Assembly (NCBI GenBank): GCA_902594865.1
Contig: CACJNV010000001.1
Location: forward strand, 62,001-126,000
Origin: an uncultured Pelagibacteraceae bacterium
GTDB taxonomy: Bacteria; Pseudomonadota; Alphaproteobacteria; Pelagibacterales; Pelagibacteraceae
Direction of reading: 5' to 3'
Length of the DNA stretch: 64,000 nt
Under the pieces are notes generated by a model that was given only the letters and a program-made list of their open reading frames with translations, made no database searches and was not told where the DNA came from. Shown one piece after another: positions 36,645 to 47,025 of the stretch (the first letter of the stretch is position 1; the number at the start of each line of letters is the position of its first letter). A program made the translations under genes and the position numbers.

Positions 36645-37442
36645 ATGTTTAAAAAATTTATAACAATCTGTATGACAGTGTTTTTGATAACACTAAATGC
36701 CCAAGCGGGTTCTGACGGTGAACTTGCTTTAAAAAAAGATGAGCCAAAAGAAATCAAAGATTGTTTTGAAAATTTAAACAAAGCCACTTTTGCTCTAAAT
36801 CAAAGTTTGGATAAGGCATTAATAAAACCACTTGCAAAAGGTTTTAGAAATTTACCAGATCCGATTCAAAGAGGCACTAATAATGCTGTAACCAATTTAT
36901 CTAATTTAATAACTATACCTAATAATGTTTTACAGGGAGATTTAAAAACAGCATTTGTAAATACAGCACGTTTAGCAGTTAATACAACAATTGGGTTATT
37001 AGGTACCATAGACGTTGCTAACAAGATGGGATTTCCAAAGTATATAAAAGAAGATTATGGTCAAACTTTAGGTGTTTGGGGTGTAGGTCCTGGTTGCTAC
37101 ATAGTTCTTCCAGTTTTGGGGCCATCTACTTTAAGAGATACAGCTGGCTCATTTGCAAATGTTTTAGGAGGAGACCCTTGGTATAATGCTTCTGCACATG
37201 GGAATAATGAATTTTTGAGTGAAACGGTTTATCTAACTTCAAAAGCTTTAAGTGGTATTAATTTTAGAGCTGATAATCTTGAGTCAATTGATAATCTAGA
37301 AAAAAATTCTATTGATTTTTATGCATCTGTTAAAAGTTTATATACACAAGATAGAGAAAATAAGATTAAAAATAATCAAAGAGGAAATATAGAAGTTCTA
37401 TATAAAGACGAAGAAGACTGGGAAGAAATAGATAACAAATAA
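36645..37442 (+). CDS. mlaA: MlaA/VacJ-family outer-membrane lipid asymmetry protein
   Basis: Removes mislocalised phospholipids from the outer leaflet and passes them to MlaC. From the ATG at 36645 it has 265 residues; a signal peptide ends around NAQA-GSDG. The family core is clear: FENLNKATFALNQSLD, KPLAKGFRNLPDPIQRG, NNVLQGDLKTAFVNTARLAVNTTIGLLG, DYGQTLGVWGVGPGCYIVLPVLGPSTLRDTAG. Unlike most family members there is no lipobox cysteine, so it would be released by signal peptidase I. mlaC follows 14 bases downstream. Confidence 0.9.
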   Translation: MFKKFITICMTVFLITLNAQAGSDGELALKKDEPKEIKDCFENLNKATFALNQSLDKALIKPLAKGFRNLPDPIQRGTNNAVTNLSNLITIPNNVLQGDLKTAFVNTARLAVNTTIGLLGTIDVANKMGFPKYIKEDYGQTLGVWGVGPGCYIVLPVLGPSTLRDTAGSFANVLGGDPWYNASAHGNNEFLSETVYLTSKALSGINFRADNLESIDNLEKNSIDFYASVKSLYTQDRENKIKNNQRGNIEVLYKDEEDWEEIDNK

Positions 37443-37456
37443 TAATAATTCTATTT

Positions 37457-38047
37457 ATGAATTTTAAAAAAGTATTATTTATTTTTCTTTTATTAAATCT
37501 AATTAATCTTCATGTTTATTCAATGGAGCCAGATGTATTTGTTCAATCTACTGTAAATAGAGCTTCACAAGTCCTATCAGAAAATATTTCTAAAGAAGAG
37601 AAAATTAATAAATTAAAAACTATTGCGAAGGAAACGGTAGATATAAGAGCAGTAGGTTTTTATTCTTTAGGATCAGCCAGAAAAAATTTAAATGAGAGTC
37701 AAAAGCAAAAATATTCAGAGCTTTTTGAGAGTTATTTTTTGAAAAGCTTCTCTAGTCGGTTAGCTGAATATACGAATCCAGAAATTAATGTAAAAAGTAA
37801 AGAGCTTATTAGTGAAAATTATACGATCGTTAATAGTGTATTAGTGGCTACATCTAGTAGGCCTGAGGTAAAAATAGATTGGAGAGTTTACACAAAAGAT
37901 AAAAACAATCCTTTAATAAGAGATTTAATCATTGAAGGACTAAGTTTAGCAAGAACACAAAAGGAAGAGTTTGCATCTATTCTAAATTCTAATGATGCTG
38001 ACATAAATGCTTTATTTAAAGCTCTTGAAGAATTTTATAAAAATTAA
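37457..38047 (+). CDS. mlaC: MlaC/Ttg2D periplasmic phospholipid carrier
   Basis: Periplasmic shuttle between MlaA and the inner-membrane Mla transporter. The 196 residues have a signal peptide (FLLLNLINLHVYS, cleavage near residue 22) and the family pattern: an N-terminal helical region, DIRAVGFYSLGSARKNLNESQKQKY (the usual ...LG..w...t..Q...F segment), then a beta region (KVDWRVYTKD-like VKIDWRVYTKDKNNPLIRD) and IIEGLSLARTQKEEFASIL. It is paired with mlaA; the transporter genes mlaFED are not in this window. Confidence 0.88.
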   Translation: MNFKKVLFIFLLLNLINLHVYSMEPDVFVQSTVNRASQVLSENISKEEKINKLKTIAKETVDIRAVGFYSLGSARKNLNESQKQKYSELFESYFLKSFSSRLAEYTNPEINVKSKELISENYTIVNSVLVATSSRPEVKIDWRVYTKDKNNPLIRDLIIEGLSLARTQKEEFASILNSNDADINALFKALEEFYKN

Positions 38048-38056
38048 GTTAATATT

Positions 38057-38133
38057 TGGTGGGCCCGCCAGGACTCGAACCTGGGACCAATACATTATGA
38101 GTGTACTGCTCTAACCAACTGAGCTACAGGCCC
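38057..38133 (-). tRNA. tRNA-Ile2(CAU), less likely elongator tRNA-Met
   Basis: A 77-nt tRNA with encoded CCA, standard D-loop (AGTTGGTTA) and T-loop (TTCGAGT), and anticodon CAT in the loop CTCATAA. Acceptor positions 4-69 and 5-68 are C-G pairs, which are known determinants for TilS lysidine modification in tRNA-Ile2, whereas E. coli elongator tRNA-Met has U-A/A-U there. The tRNA is clear; the isotype assignment is an inference. Confidence 0.75.
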
Positions 38134-38192
38134 AAAATATAAATTTAAATATATCATTTTTTTGAAGTAATCAATTAAAGATAATTTTAAAT

Positions 38193-38267
38193 TGGTGGGC
38201 CGTGTTGGTTACGCTCCAACTACCCCTGCAATGTCAATGCAGTACTCTACTATTGAGCTAACGGCCC
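38193..38267 (-). tRNA. tRNA-Val(GAC) with atypical D- and T-loops
   Basis: A 75-nt cloverleaf: acceptor GGGCCGT/ACGGCCC, anticodon stem CTGCA/TGCAG with loop TTGACAT (GAC), T-stem GTTGG/CCAAC, and encoded CCA. All stems are intact. The T-loop reads AGCGTAA instead of TTCRANN, and the 7-base D-loop AATAGTA lacks the GG pair. G19 and C56 are kept, but 54/58 are swapped to A/T and 18/55 become A/G. It is co-oriented with rpoD and tRNA-Ile2. Confidence 0.85.
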
Positions 38268-38298
38268 TAAAATATTAATGACCAAATAATGTATAACA

Positions 38299-38312
38299 TT
38301 AAACTAGTTTAA
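38299..38312. repeat. 14-bp perfect palindrome between rpoD and tRNA-Val
   Basis: TTAAACTAGTTTAA reads the same on both strands. It lies 60 bases after the rpoD stop and 31 bases before tRNA-Val. A minus-strand TATACA at 38290-38295 could be the -10 of a tRNA promoter, putting the palindrome in its spacer. The rest of 38268-38372 shows nothing else recognisable. Role unknown. Confidence 0.3.
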
Positions 38313-38372
38313 AATATAATTATTAGAAATTTAATTTATCAAAATTTCAATCTATTTTTTAAAATCTCAATT

Positions 38373-40196
38373 TTAACTTTCTAGAAAACTTTTTAATTGT
38401 TTTGATCTACTTGGGTGCTTGAGCTTTCTAAGCGCTTTTGCTTCAATCTGTCTTATTCTTTCTCTAGTAACCGAGAACTGCAATCCAACTTCCTCCAACG
38501 TGTGGTCTGTATTCATACCAACTCCAAATCTCATTCTTAATACTCTTTCTTCTCTTGGTGTTAGAGTAGATAAAATTTTAGTTGTTGCTTCTCCTAAGTT
38601 GGATTTAATAGCTTGCTCTAAAGGAGCCAATGCTTTTGTGTCCTCAATAAAATCACCTAAACTACTATCCTCTTCATCACCAACTGGTTTTTCAAGAGAC
38701 ACTGGTTCTTTGGATATTTTTAAAACTTTTCTAACTTTATCCAAAGGCATTCTTAGTTTTTGAGCTAATTCTTCTGGTGTAGCCTCTCTCCCAAATTCAC
38801 TTAAAATTAATCTTTGTGTTCTAACAATTTTGTTTATTGTTTCAATCATGTGAACTGGAATACGAATTGTCCTTGCTTGATCAGCAATTGATCTTGTAAT
38901 TGCTTGTCTAATCCACCATGTTGCATACGTTGAGAACTTATACCCTCTTCTATACTCAAACTTATCTACTGCCTTCATAAGACCAATGTTACCTTCTTGG
39001 ATTAAATCTAAAAATTGAAGACCTCTATTAGTATATTTTTTAGCAATTGAAATAACTAATCTTAAATTAGCTTCTACCATTTCTTTTTTTGCTATTCTTG
39101 ACTCTTTTTCTCCTTTTTGAATTCTGCTAACTAATTTTTTAAAATCAGTTACTGAAATTCCAAGTTTGTGACTTATTTCAATTAGTCTTTCTTTTATATT
39201 TTTAAATTCATCTTTATTTTTTAAAAAAAATTGTTTCCAAACAACATTGGTATCTAAGAATTTTTTTAGATTAGGATTTATTTCATTACCAACATAAAAT
39301 TTTATAAACTCGTTTCTTTGTATTTTATGATCCATTGCAAGCCTTAAAAGATTGCCCTCCAAAGATATTATTTTTTTATTTTCAGTGTAATGCCTTTGAA
39401 CTAATTCCTCTAAAACTGATGGTGATAATTGCAAAGACTTTATATTTTCCAAAATATCAGCTACTATTTTCTCATAACCTTTTTCTTTAGCAGGAGAAAA
39501 ACTTCCTGCATTTAAAACACAATCTAATTTTTCTTTTTGATATTTTATTAATTTTGTATACTCTTTGGTCAGAGTATTTACTGTTTTTAAAACCTTTGGT
39601 TTTATCTCAGTTTCCATTGCAGCAAGTGTTGGATTGAAATCATCTTCATCATCTGTTGAACTATCATCTTTATCAACTTCACCTGCATTTTTTTGTTTTG
39701 CACTTGGACCGGTAGACTCATCTTCCATGTAATTGGTATCTATATCAATTATTTCTCTTACAAGTATTTCGTCTTTTTGAAGTTGTTCATTCCACTCGAA
39801 AAATTGCTGAGCAGTAATTGGGCTTTGAGAAAGAGCAATTAGCATTACATCTTTACCAGCCTCAATCCTTTTTGCAATTGCTATTTCACCTTCTCTTGAT
39901 AAAAGTTCAACACCTCCCATCTCGCGTAAATACATTCGAATAGGATCATCACTTTTTTCAATAGTCTTTCCTTCTTCTTTATTTGAATTTTCTTTTTTTC
40001 TTAAAACTTTATAATCTGATTTTTTTTCTACTAAGGAAATATTTTCATCTAAAATATGTATAAATGCTTGAGCTAAGTTTTCGTCAGATAAATTTCTTTT
40101 CCCTAAAGATTTACTTAACTCCTCATAAGTAATAAAGCCTCTATGAGTTCCTCGACCCATAAGTCTTGCAAATGATTTTGTAATAATTCTTTCCAC
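38373..40196 (-). CDS. rpoD: primary sigma factor RpoD (sigma-70)
   Basis: Housekeeping sigma factor. The 607 residues include a region 1.1-like N-terminus ([13 protein letters not shown]), 1.2 ([30 protein letters not shown]), a non-conserved acidic insert, 2.1-2.4 ([51 protein letters not shown] cited in parts), region 3, and 4.2 ending [23 protein letters not shown]. It lies 66 bases after dnaG on the same strand; the yqeY-dnaG-rpoD order is the alphaproteobacterial macromolecular-synthesis arrangement. Confidence 0.97.
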   Translation of the reverse strand: MERIITKSFARLMGRGTHRGFITYEELSKSLGKRNLSDENLAQAFIHILDENISLVEKKSDYKVLRKKENSNKEEGKTIEKSDDPIRMYLREMGGVELLSREGEIAIAKRIEAGKDVMLIALSQSPITAQQFFEWNEQLQKDEILVREIIDIDTNYMEDESTGPSAKQKNAGEVDKDDSSTDDEDDFNPTLAAMETEIKPKVLKTVNTLTKEYTKLIKYQKEKLDCVLNAGSFSPAKEKGYEKIVADILENIKSLQLSPSVLEELVQRHYTENKKIISLEGNLLRLAMDHKIQRNEFIKFYVGNEINPNLKKFLDTNVVWKQFFLKNKDEFKNIKERLIEISHKLGISVTDFKKLVSRIQKGEKESRIAKKEMVEANLRLVISIAKKYTNRGLQFLDLIQEGNIGLMKAVDKFEYRRGYKFSTYATWWIRQAITRSIADQARTIRIPVHMIETINKIVRTQRLILSEFGREATPEELAQKLRMPLDKVRKVLKISKEPVSLEKPVGDEEDSSLGDFIEDTKALAPLEQAIKSNLGEATTKILSTLTPREERVLRMRFGVGMNTDHTLEEVGLQFSVTRERIRQIEAKALRKLKHPSRSKQLKSFLES

Positions 40197-40263
40197 AGTA
40201 ATTTGAATTTAAAAGTCTTATATAATGTCAATTATATAAAAATCTATTAATAATTTAGTCAGT

Positions 40264-42039
40264 TTAATTGAGATTCTGCTTTTTTTTGAGCTCTTTTAAC
40301 TCATTAAATGTAGACTCGCTCATATCCACAGAAAATTTCGATTCTAATTCCTGGATTCTGAACTCAAGATCATAATTCATCAAATCTCTAGAGATGTCCT
40401 CTAATAATTCGATAATTTTTTGATCATCCTCAGATTGATTTTTTAGAATATGTTTGATTGAAGCAAATTTGTTTATTTTTTCTATTAATTCAATATCCAA
40501 ATTAAGATCTTCAATTGTGATTTGTGAACCAGATTTTAATTTTTCAACAATTGTTTCAAATATTTTTTTATTAAACTCAGTAAATAATTTAATATTTTCA
40601 ATCAGATGAATATTTACTTGCAACAAATCTAGGTTATTTATCACCAAGTATAATAAAGAAAACTCTTTTAATTCAACTCCAGTCAAAGACTGACTTTCTT
40701 TAAAATATTTTTTTGTACTCTCTAAAGATTTTGTTTTCTTTGAATAAAATCTTTTATTATTTTGATTGGAATGTGGTGTTAACTCAGAAATTTTTTCTAA
40801 AAAATATTCTAAAACATATTTTTTTATGAAATCATCTTTTATTGTATTTGCAATTTCTCTTAGTTTTTTCTCAAAAATAGCCATCGATGATGGATTATTT
40901 TTAGTTTGTTTTTTGTAATGACTAAAAATAAATTGATGAATTGATAATTTGGTCTGCTTTGTAAAATCTACAAAATCAGCCTTGCCATTTTTATTTACAT
41001 AGCTATCTGGGTCTTCTTTATCTGGGAGAAACAAAAATGAAATTTGTTTTTCAGGTTTTAGTTCCTTTATTGAATTTTCAGCAGCTCTAACAGCAGCTTT
41101 ATATCCACTTTCATCACCATCAAAACATATTATTATATCATCAAAAAATTGGTTTAAAGTTAAAATTTGCTTGTCGGTTAAAGACGTACCAAGATTTGCT
41201 ACTGTATTATCTATTCCATTTTTACTTAGACCTACTACATCCATATATCCCTCAACCAGATAAATGTGATCAACTTTATTAGAAAGTTTTCTTGCTAAAT
41301 CTAAATTATATAAATTTGATCCTTTTTTAAAAAAGTTTGTTTCAGGTGAATTTATATACTTAGCTAAGTAATCTAAATTTTCAATTATTCTTCCACCTAG
41401 TGCTATTGGTTGACCTGAAATATTATTGATTGGAAAAATTAATCGACCTCTAAATCTTTCTACATAAATTTTTTTTTTCTCATCTAAATAGAATAAACCA
41501 GTTTCTACTAAAGTTTGTTCACTATAATCTTGTTTTAATTTTTCAAAAAAACTTGGATTTTTTTCTATGTATCCAATTTTAAATTTTTTTACTTCATCTT
41601 TAGTTAGTGATCTGTTTTTTAAATAATCTCTAGCAATCGAATAATCTTCATTTTTTAAAAGTTCATTATGATAAAAGTCAACATATTGATTAAAAATGGA
41701 TTTATACTCATTCCACTTTTTTTCTCTTTCTTCATCTTGTTTTGAAAACATATATGGCTGCATACCTGCTAATTGAGCTAAATATTTAACTGCCTCTCCA
41801 AATTTAAAATTTTGAGTTTTAATTACAAAATCAAAAATATTGCCATGTTCTGAGGTTGCAAAACAATGATAAAATTCTTTTTCATCATTCACAGTAAACG
41901 AAGGTGTTTTTTCATTTTTAAAAGGTGATAAACCTACATATTCTTTACCTCTTTTTTTTAAGGAAACAGTTTTTGATACTACCGTTGAAACTTTCAACCT
42001 GTTTTTAATTTCATCAAGATACTCTTTGGGGTATTTCAT
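40264..42039 (-). CDS. dnaG: DNA primase with degenerate zinc-binding domain
   Basis: Makes RNA primers at the replication fork. The 591 residues have an N-terminal CHC2-like domain, a TOPRIM core (DHIYLVEGYMDVVGLSKNG, IICFDGDESGYKAAVRAAE, LPDKEDPDSYV) and a divergent helicase-interacting C-terminus. The zinc domain aligns with E. coli DnaG through PFKNEKTPSFTVNDEKEFYHCF, but ligands C40, H43 and C64 are S38, K41 and T62; only C59 (C61) remains. Otherwise the motif surroundings are conserved. Its ATG shares a base with the yqeY stop. Confidence 0.95.
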   Translation of the reverse strand: MKYPKEYLDEIKNRLKVSTVVSKTVSLKKRGKEYVGLSPFKNEKTPSFTVNDEKEFYHCFATSEHGNIFDFVIKTQNFKFGEAVKYLAQLAGMQPYMFSKQDEEREKKWNEYKSIFNQYVDFYHNELLKNEDYSIARDYLKNRSLTKDEVKKFKIGYIEKNPSFFEKLKQDYSEQTLVETGLFYLDEKKKIYVERFRGRLIFPINNISGQPIALGGRIIENLDYLAKYINSPETNFFKKGSNLYNLDLARKLSNKVDHIYLVEGYMDVVGLSKNGIDNTVANLGTSLTDKQILTLNQFFDDIIICFDGDESGYKAAVRAAENSIKELKPEKQISFLFLPDKEDPDSYVNKNGKADFVDFTKQTKLSIHQFIFSHYKKQTKNNPSSMAIFEKKLREIANTIKDDFIKKYVLEYFLEKISELTPHSNQNNKRFYSKKTKSLESTKKYFKESQSLTGVELKEFSLLYLVINNLDLLQVNIHLIENIKLFTEFNKKIFETIVEKLKSGSQITIEDLNLDIELIEKINKFASIKHILKNQSEDDQKIIELLEDISRDLMNYDLEFRIQELESKFSVDMSESTFNELKELKKKQNLN

Positions 42040-42500
42040 TATTTGCTCAACAATTCTTTGATCATTGATCCTGCTTTTGAAAAATCAATTTCGTCTGCAT
42101 GAGTTTTTTTAAGTTCACCCATAACTTTACCCATATCTTTTAATGAATTTGCTCCAATTTTCGAAATAACATCTGTACAAATTTTCTTAGTTTCCTCTTC
42201 ACTAAGCTGCTTTGGTAGGAAACTTGTTAAAATATTATGCTCATTTTGCTCAACCTCTAAAAGATCTGTTCTATTATTTTTTTTATAAATATCGATTGAT
42301 TCGGCTCGTTGTTTAACCATTTTTTTTAAAAGTTTCTTAATGTCCTCGTCATCAGTTTCTTTTTTGTTAGGACCTGATCTGTTAACAATATCTAAATCCT
42401 TAATCGAAGATAATATTAACCTATAGGTTGATATTTTATTTTTATCTTTAGATTTTAAAGCATTTTTATATTCGTTTTCGATGGTCTGTTTTAATGACAT
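42039..42500 (-). CDS. yqeY: GatB/YqeY domain protein
   Basis: A 153-residue protein of the YqeY family, related to the tRNA-interacting tail domain of the GatB amidotransferase subunit. Motifs: KDKNKISTYRLILSSIKD, EDIKKLLKKMVKQRAESI, EQNEHNILTSFLPKQLSEEE and the C-terminal DMGKVMGELKKTHADEIDFS. The molecular role is not established in the family. It leads the dnaG-rpoD operon and is divergent from carA with a 126-bp gap. Confidence 0.92.
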   Translation of the reverse strand: MSLKQTIENEYKNALKSKDKNKISTYRLILSSIKDLDIVNRSGPNKKETDDEDIKKLLKKMVKQRAESIDIYKKNNRTDLLEVEQNEHNILTSFLPKQLSEEETKKICTDVISKIGANSLKDMGKVMGELKKTHADEIDFSKAGSMIKELLSK

Positions 42501-42626
42501 AATTTTTTAATCTACTTTAAAGAAAAAATTCTTCAAAAGAAAAATTGTTTTTTTACAATTTTATATTACATCTCTGTTGCGATAATAAAGCAATTATTGT
42601 ATTAACCTTTAACTCATGAGTTGTAA

Positions 42627-43823
42627 TTGAACAAAAAATCAAAAAAAACTAACTCAAAAATAAAATCTGAAATCAATACAGGCGTTTTAGTTCTCGAAAA
42701 TAAAAAGGTATTCAAAGGAATTGGAATTGGTTACCAGGGAGAAGCCACAGGCGAAGTTTGCTTTAATACATCATTAACAGGCTATCAAGAAATCATCTCT
42801 GATCCTTCATATGCAGGTCAAATTATTAACTTTACCTTTCCCCATATTGGAAATGTTGGAACCAATAAAGAAGATCATGAATCTGATAAAATATGGGCAA
42901 GAGGAGTGATAATTAATTCTGAAATAACTTCACCCTCAAATTACAGATCATTCCTACATTTGGATACTTGGCTAAAGAAAAATAAAATTGTTGGAATTAC
43001 TGGCTTAGACACCAGAAGCCTAACAAACTTTATAAGAGACAAAGGCGCTCCCAAAGGTACTATTAGTTATTCAAAAAAAGGAAAATTTAATATTAATAAA
43101 TTGACCAACTCTACAATAAAATGGAGCGGATTAAAAAATCTTGATCTTGCAGAAATAGTTTCAACCCAGAAAAATTATATTTGGAAAGGTCTTAAAACAT
43201 GGAAAAAAGAACTTGGATATAAAAAAAATAACAAGAACTCATTTCATGTTGTTGCAATTGATTATGGAATAAAAAAAAACATCCTAAGATATTTCTCTGA
43301 CTTCAACTGTAAAGTTACAGTTGTCTCTTGTAAAACTAGTGCCCAGAAAATTTTAGCTTTAAAACCAAATGGAATATTTTTATCAAATGGTCCTGGTGAT
43401 CCAGCTGCAACAGGAAAATATGCTATAGCAATTATTAAAGATCTAATTAAAAAAAATTTACCAATATTTGGTATTTGTTTAGGTCATCAAATTTTAGCAT
43501 TGGCATTAGGTGGTAAAACAAAGAAAATGAAACTTGGTCATAGAGGAGCAAATCACCCTGTTAAAAATTTAATTCATGATAATGTTGAGATAACGAGTCA
43601 AAATCATGGATTTGAAGTAGTTAAAGAAACATTACCAAAAAATATTGAGGTCACACATAAATCTTTATTTGATAATAGTATTGAAGGTATCAAACTAAAA
43701 AATAAACCAGTCTTTTCAGTTCAATATCATCCAGAGTCTAATCCAGGACCTCAAGATAGTGTTTATTTGTTTCAAGAATTTATTAACAACATAAAAAAAA
43801 ATGCCAAAAAGAAAAGATATTAA
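42627..43823 (+). CDS. carA: carbamoyl-phosphate synthase small subunit
   Basis: Glutaminase subunit that supplies ammonia to CarB for pyrimidine and arginine synthesis. The 398 residues have the N-terminal CPSase domain ([26 protein letters not shown]) and a class I glutamine amidotransferase domain with the nucleophile in [16 protein letters not shown] and catalytic His/Glu in [10 protein letters not shown]. No ATG is available near the start; the TTG at 42627 is chosen because the next in-frame methionines lie far inside. Its end overlaps carB by 23 bases. Confidence 0.93.
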   Translation: MNKKSKKTNSKIKSEINTGVLVLENKKVFKGIGIGYQGEATGEVCFNTSLTGYQEIISDPSYAGQIINFTFPHIGNVGTNKEDHESDKIWARGVIINSEITSPSNYRSFLHLDTWLKKNKIVGITGLDTRSLTNFIRDKGAPKGTISYSKKGKFNINKLTNSTIKWSGLKNLDLAEIVSTQKNYIWKGLKTWKKELGYKKNNKNSFHVVAIDYGIKKNILRYFSDFNCKVTVVSCKTSAQKILALKPNGIFLSNGPGDPAATGKYAIAIIKDLIKKNLPIFGICLGHQILALALGGKTKKMKLGHRGANHPVKNLIHDNVEITSQNHGFEVVKETLPKNIEVTHKSLFDNSIEGIKLKNKPVFSVQYHPESNPGPQDSVYLFQEFINNIKKNAKKKRY

Positions 43824-46800
43824 AAAAATATTAGTTGTAGGAGCTGGTCCAATAATTATAGGACAAGCATGTGAATTTGATTATTCAGGTACACAAGCAT
43901 GTAAAGCTCTTAAAGATGAGGGTTATAAAGTAGTCTTAATAAATTCAAATCCTGCAACAATTATGACTGACCCAGATGTTGCAGATAAAACTTATATTGA
44001 ACCAATTACACTAGATGTATTAGAAAAAATTCTAAAAAAAGAAAAACCCGATGCAATTCTTCCAACAATGGGAGGGCAAACTGCGCTTAACCTTGCAATG
44101 GAAGCAGAGAAAAAAGGAATTCTAAAAAAATACAAAATTGAGTTGATAGGAGCAAATTCTAAAGCAATTTCTAATGCCGAGGATAGAAAGAAATTTAGAA
44201 AAAATATGATAGATATTGGTTTAGATTTACCAAAATCTGAAATTGTTAATAACAATAACCAAGCATCAAAAGTATTAAAAAAAATTGGTTTACCTGCAAT
44301 TATAAGACCTGCTTTTACACTTGGTGGGCTTGGTGGGGGAATAGCCAAAACTAGAAAAGATTATTTTAAGATTGTTAAAAATGGATTGCATGAATCTCCA
44401 GTAAGCCAAGTCCTTGTAGAGGAATGTTTAGAGGGCTGGAAAGAATTTGAGATGGAGGTTGTAAGAGATAAGAACGATAACTGTATCATCATTTGCTCGA
44501 TTGAAAATATAGATCCAATGGGAATTCATACAGGTGATTCAGTAACAATTGCACCAGCTCTTACCCTTACAGATAAAGAATACCAAGTAATGAGAAATGC
44601 ATCTATTGCATGTTTGAGAAAAATTGGAGTTGAAACTGGAGGATCAAACGTTCAGTTTGCTATCAATCCTAAAAATGGTCGAATGGTTGTCATTGAAATG
44701 AATCCTCGTGTATCAAGATCTTCAGCACTTGCATCAAAAGCAACTGGATTTCCAATTGCGAAAGTAGCTGCAAAATTAGCAGTTGGTTATACTCTGGATG
44801 AATTAAAAAATGAAATAACTAAAGTTACTCCTGCATCATTTGAACCAAGTATAGATTATGTAGTGACTAAAATTCCAAGATTTACTTTTGAAAAATTCTC
44901 AACCTCACCCGCAACTTTAGGGACATCAATGAAATCAGTGGGTGAAGCAATGGCAATAGGAAGAAACTTTAAAGAATCTCTGCAAAAAGCACTGGTATCT
45001 CTAGAGACTGGTTTTTCTGGTTTAGATAGAATTTTTGATTTAAATAAAAAACAAATTAAAAAGAAGCTTAAAGAAACTATTCCAAATAAGATATTATTAG
45101 TTGCTGAAGCAGTTAGAAAAAAAATAAACTTAAAGAAAATATATAATTTATCCAAAATTGATCCTTGGTTTTTAGAACAAATTAAAGAGATAGTCGATTG
45201 TGAAACACAAATAAAAACTAAAGGACTTCCGAGGAATTTTGCAGAATTTAATAGAATAAAATCAATAGGATTTTCAGATAAAAAACTTTCGGAATTAACT
45301 AAAACGTCTGAAGAAATTGTTAGAAGAAAAAGATCAGCGCTTAAAATACTTCCAGTTTATAAAAAAGTAGATACTTGTGCAGCTGAATTCAAATCGTTTA
45401 CCCCTTATATGTATTCAACATATCAAAGAAACTTTTCAATTAACTCAGAATGTGAATCAAATCCATCTAATAAGAAAAAAATAATTATTCTTGGAGGAGG
45501 ACCAAATAGAATTGGTCAGGGAATTGAGTTTGATTATTGCTGTTGTCAGGCAAGTTTTTCGTTAAAAGACGCAGGTTTTGAGACTATTATGGTTAATTGT
45601 AATCCTGAAACAGTATCAACAGACTATGATACGAGTGATCGATTATACTTTGAACCTTTAAAAGAAGAATATGTTTTTAACATAATTAAAAAAGAACAAG
45701 AAAAAGGAAATCTGATAGGGGTAATAGCTCAGTTTGGAGGCCAAACTCCAATTAAACTTGCTAAATTTTTGCACGATAACAAGCTTCCAATTTTAGGAAC
45801 TCAATATACTTCTATAGATTTAGCCGAAGATAGAGATAGATTTAGAAATTTATTAAATAAATTAAAACTAAAACAAGCAGAGAGTGGAATTGCAAAGACA
45901 TTTAATCAGGCAATAAAAATTGCAGACAAAATAGGATTACCATTAATGGTAAGACCTTCATATGTTCTAGGTGGAAGAGCAATGGAAATTGTTCATGAAA
46001 AAAATCAGCTTAAAAAATTTGTTGAAGAGGCATTTAAAGCCGCAGAAGAAAATCCAATTTTGATTGACAAATTTATCGATCATGCAATGGAAGTAGATGT
46101 GGATGCCATATCAGACGGAAAACAGGTTCACGTTGCAGGAATTATGCAACATATCGAAGAAGCAGGAATCCATTCAGGAGACTCGGCTTGTAGTTTACCA
46201 CCTGTTTCAATTAAACCTTATCTTCTTAAAGAAATAGAAAATCAAACTAAAAAACTTGCTATAGCTTTAAATGTAAAAGGTTTCATGAATATACAGTTTG
46301 CAATTAAAAAAGATGAAATTTATGTGATTGAAGTAAATCCTAGAGCAAGTCGAACAGTACCTTTTGTATCAAAAGCAAAAGGATTGCCCCTAGCTAAAAT
46401 TGCATCAAGAGTAATGGCTGGTGAAAAGTTATCTAAGTTTAATTTAAAAGATAAATCTAAAGGTATGTACGCAGTTAAAGAAGCTGTATTTCCATTTAAT
46501 AAATTTCCCAACAGTGACTTATTGTTAGGGCCAGAGATGAAGTCGACAGGAGAAGTTATGGGATTTGATAAAAATTTTGGAATGGCTTTTGCCAAAAGTC
46601 AAATCGCAGCAGCTAACTCATTACCAAAACAAGGATTAGCTTTTATATCTCTCAAAGATAGTCACAAAGATGAAGGAATAGATTTAGCTAAAGAACTTCT
46701 TAAACTTAAGTTTACATTATGTGCAACTAGAGGAACTGCAGAATATATTCGAAAGCATGGGATGAAATGTAAAATTATAAATAAAGTAAGTACTGGATCG

Positions 46801-47025
46801 CCTCACATAGTAGATGTTTTAGACTCTAAAAAAATTGCATTAGTAATAAATACTGGAGGTGGAAATAGTGAACATCGATTGAGTGATGCTATAGCCTTAA
46901 GAAGAGCGACACTTAAAAATAAGGTTCCTTATTGTACTAATATGTCCACTGCTCAAGCATGTTTAGAGGCAATTAGATCGCTGAAAACAAAAAAATTAGA
47001 AGTGACTTCTCTTCAGGACGTTTAG
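43801..47025 (+). CDS. carB: carbamoyl-phosphate synthase large subunit
   Basis: The 1074-residue synthetase with duplicated ATP-grasp halves: first half [55 protein letters not shown]; second half [55 protein letters not shown]-terminal MGS-like allosteric domain follows ([17 protein letters not shown] ... VINTGGG). Full length. The stop overlaps the convergent oxygenase gene by 4 bases. Confidence 0.98.
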   Translation: MPKRKDIKKILVVGAGPIIIGQACEFDYSGTQACKALKDEGYKVVLINSNPATIMTDPDVADKTYIEPITLDVLEKILKKEKPDAILPTMGGQTALNLAMEAEKKGILKKYKIELIGANSKAISNAEDRKKFRKNMIDIGLDLPKSEIVNNNNQASKVLKKIGLPAIIRPAFTLGGLGGGIAKTRKDYFKIVKNGLHESPVSQVLVEECLEGWKEFEMEVVRDKNDNCIIICSIENIDPMGIHTGDSVTIAPALTLTDKEYQVMRNASIACLRKIGVETGGSNVQFAINPKNGRMVVIEMNPRVSRSSALASKATGFPIAKVAAKLAVGYTLDELKNEITKVTPASFEPSIDYVVTKIPRFTFEKFSTSPATLGTSMKSVGEAMAIGRNFKESLQKALVSLETGFSGLDRIFDLNKKQIKKKLKETIPNKILLVAEAVRKKINLKKIYNLSKIDPWFLEQIKEIVDCETQIKTKGLPRNFAEFNRIKSIGFSDKKLSELTKTSEEIVRRKRSALKILPVYKKVDTCAAEFKSFTPYMYSTYQRNFSINSECESNPSNKKKIIILGGGPNRIGQGIEFDYCCCQASFSLKDAGFETIMVNCNPETVSTDYDTSDRLYFEPLKEEYVFNIIKKEQEKGNLIGVIAQFGGQTPIKLAKFLHDNKLPILGTQYTSIDLAEDRDRFRNLLNKLKLKQAESGIAKTFNQAIKIADKIGLPLMVRPSYVLGGRAMEIVHEKNQLKKFVEEAFKAAEENPILIDKFIDHAMEVDVDAISDGKQVHVAGIMQHIEEAGIHSGDSACSLPPVSIKPYLLKEIENQTKKLAIALNVKGFMNIQFAIKKDEIYVIEVNPRASRTVPFVSKAKGLPLAKIASRVMAGEKLSKFNLKDKSKGMYAVKEAVFPFNKFPNSDLLLGPEMKSTGEVMGFDKNFGMAFAKSQIAAANSLPKQGLAFISLKDSHKDEGIDLAKELLKLKFTLCATRGTAEYIRKHGMKCKIINKVSTGSPHIVDVLDSKKIALVINTGGGNSEHRLSDAIALRRATLKNKVPYCTNMSTAQACLEAIRSLKTKKLEVTSLQDV

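Noticed and set aside
36563..36787. Open frame of 74 codons on the minus strand
   Set aside because: Antisense to the start of mlaA and its leader; no ribosome site and no family resemblance.
42541..42562. AAAATTGT / ACAATTTT hairpin with a T6 loop between yqeY and carA
   Set aside because: AT-only stem in a divergent promoter region; too weak for a terminator and no riboswitch-like conserved core could be recognised.
43992..46595. Several minus-strand open frames of about 90-118 codons inside carB
   Set aside because: They mirror the strongly conserved carB coding sequence; long antisense frames are common opposite such genes.
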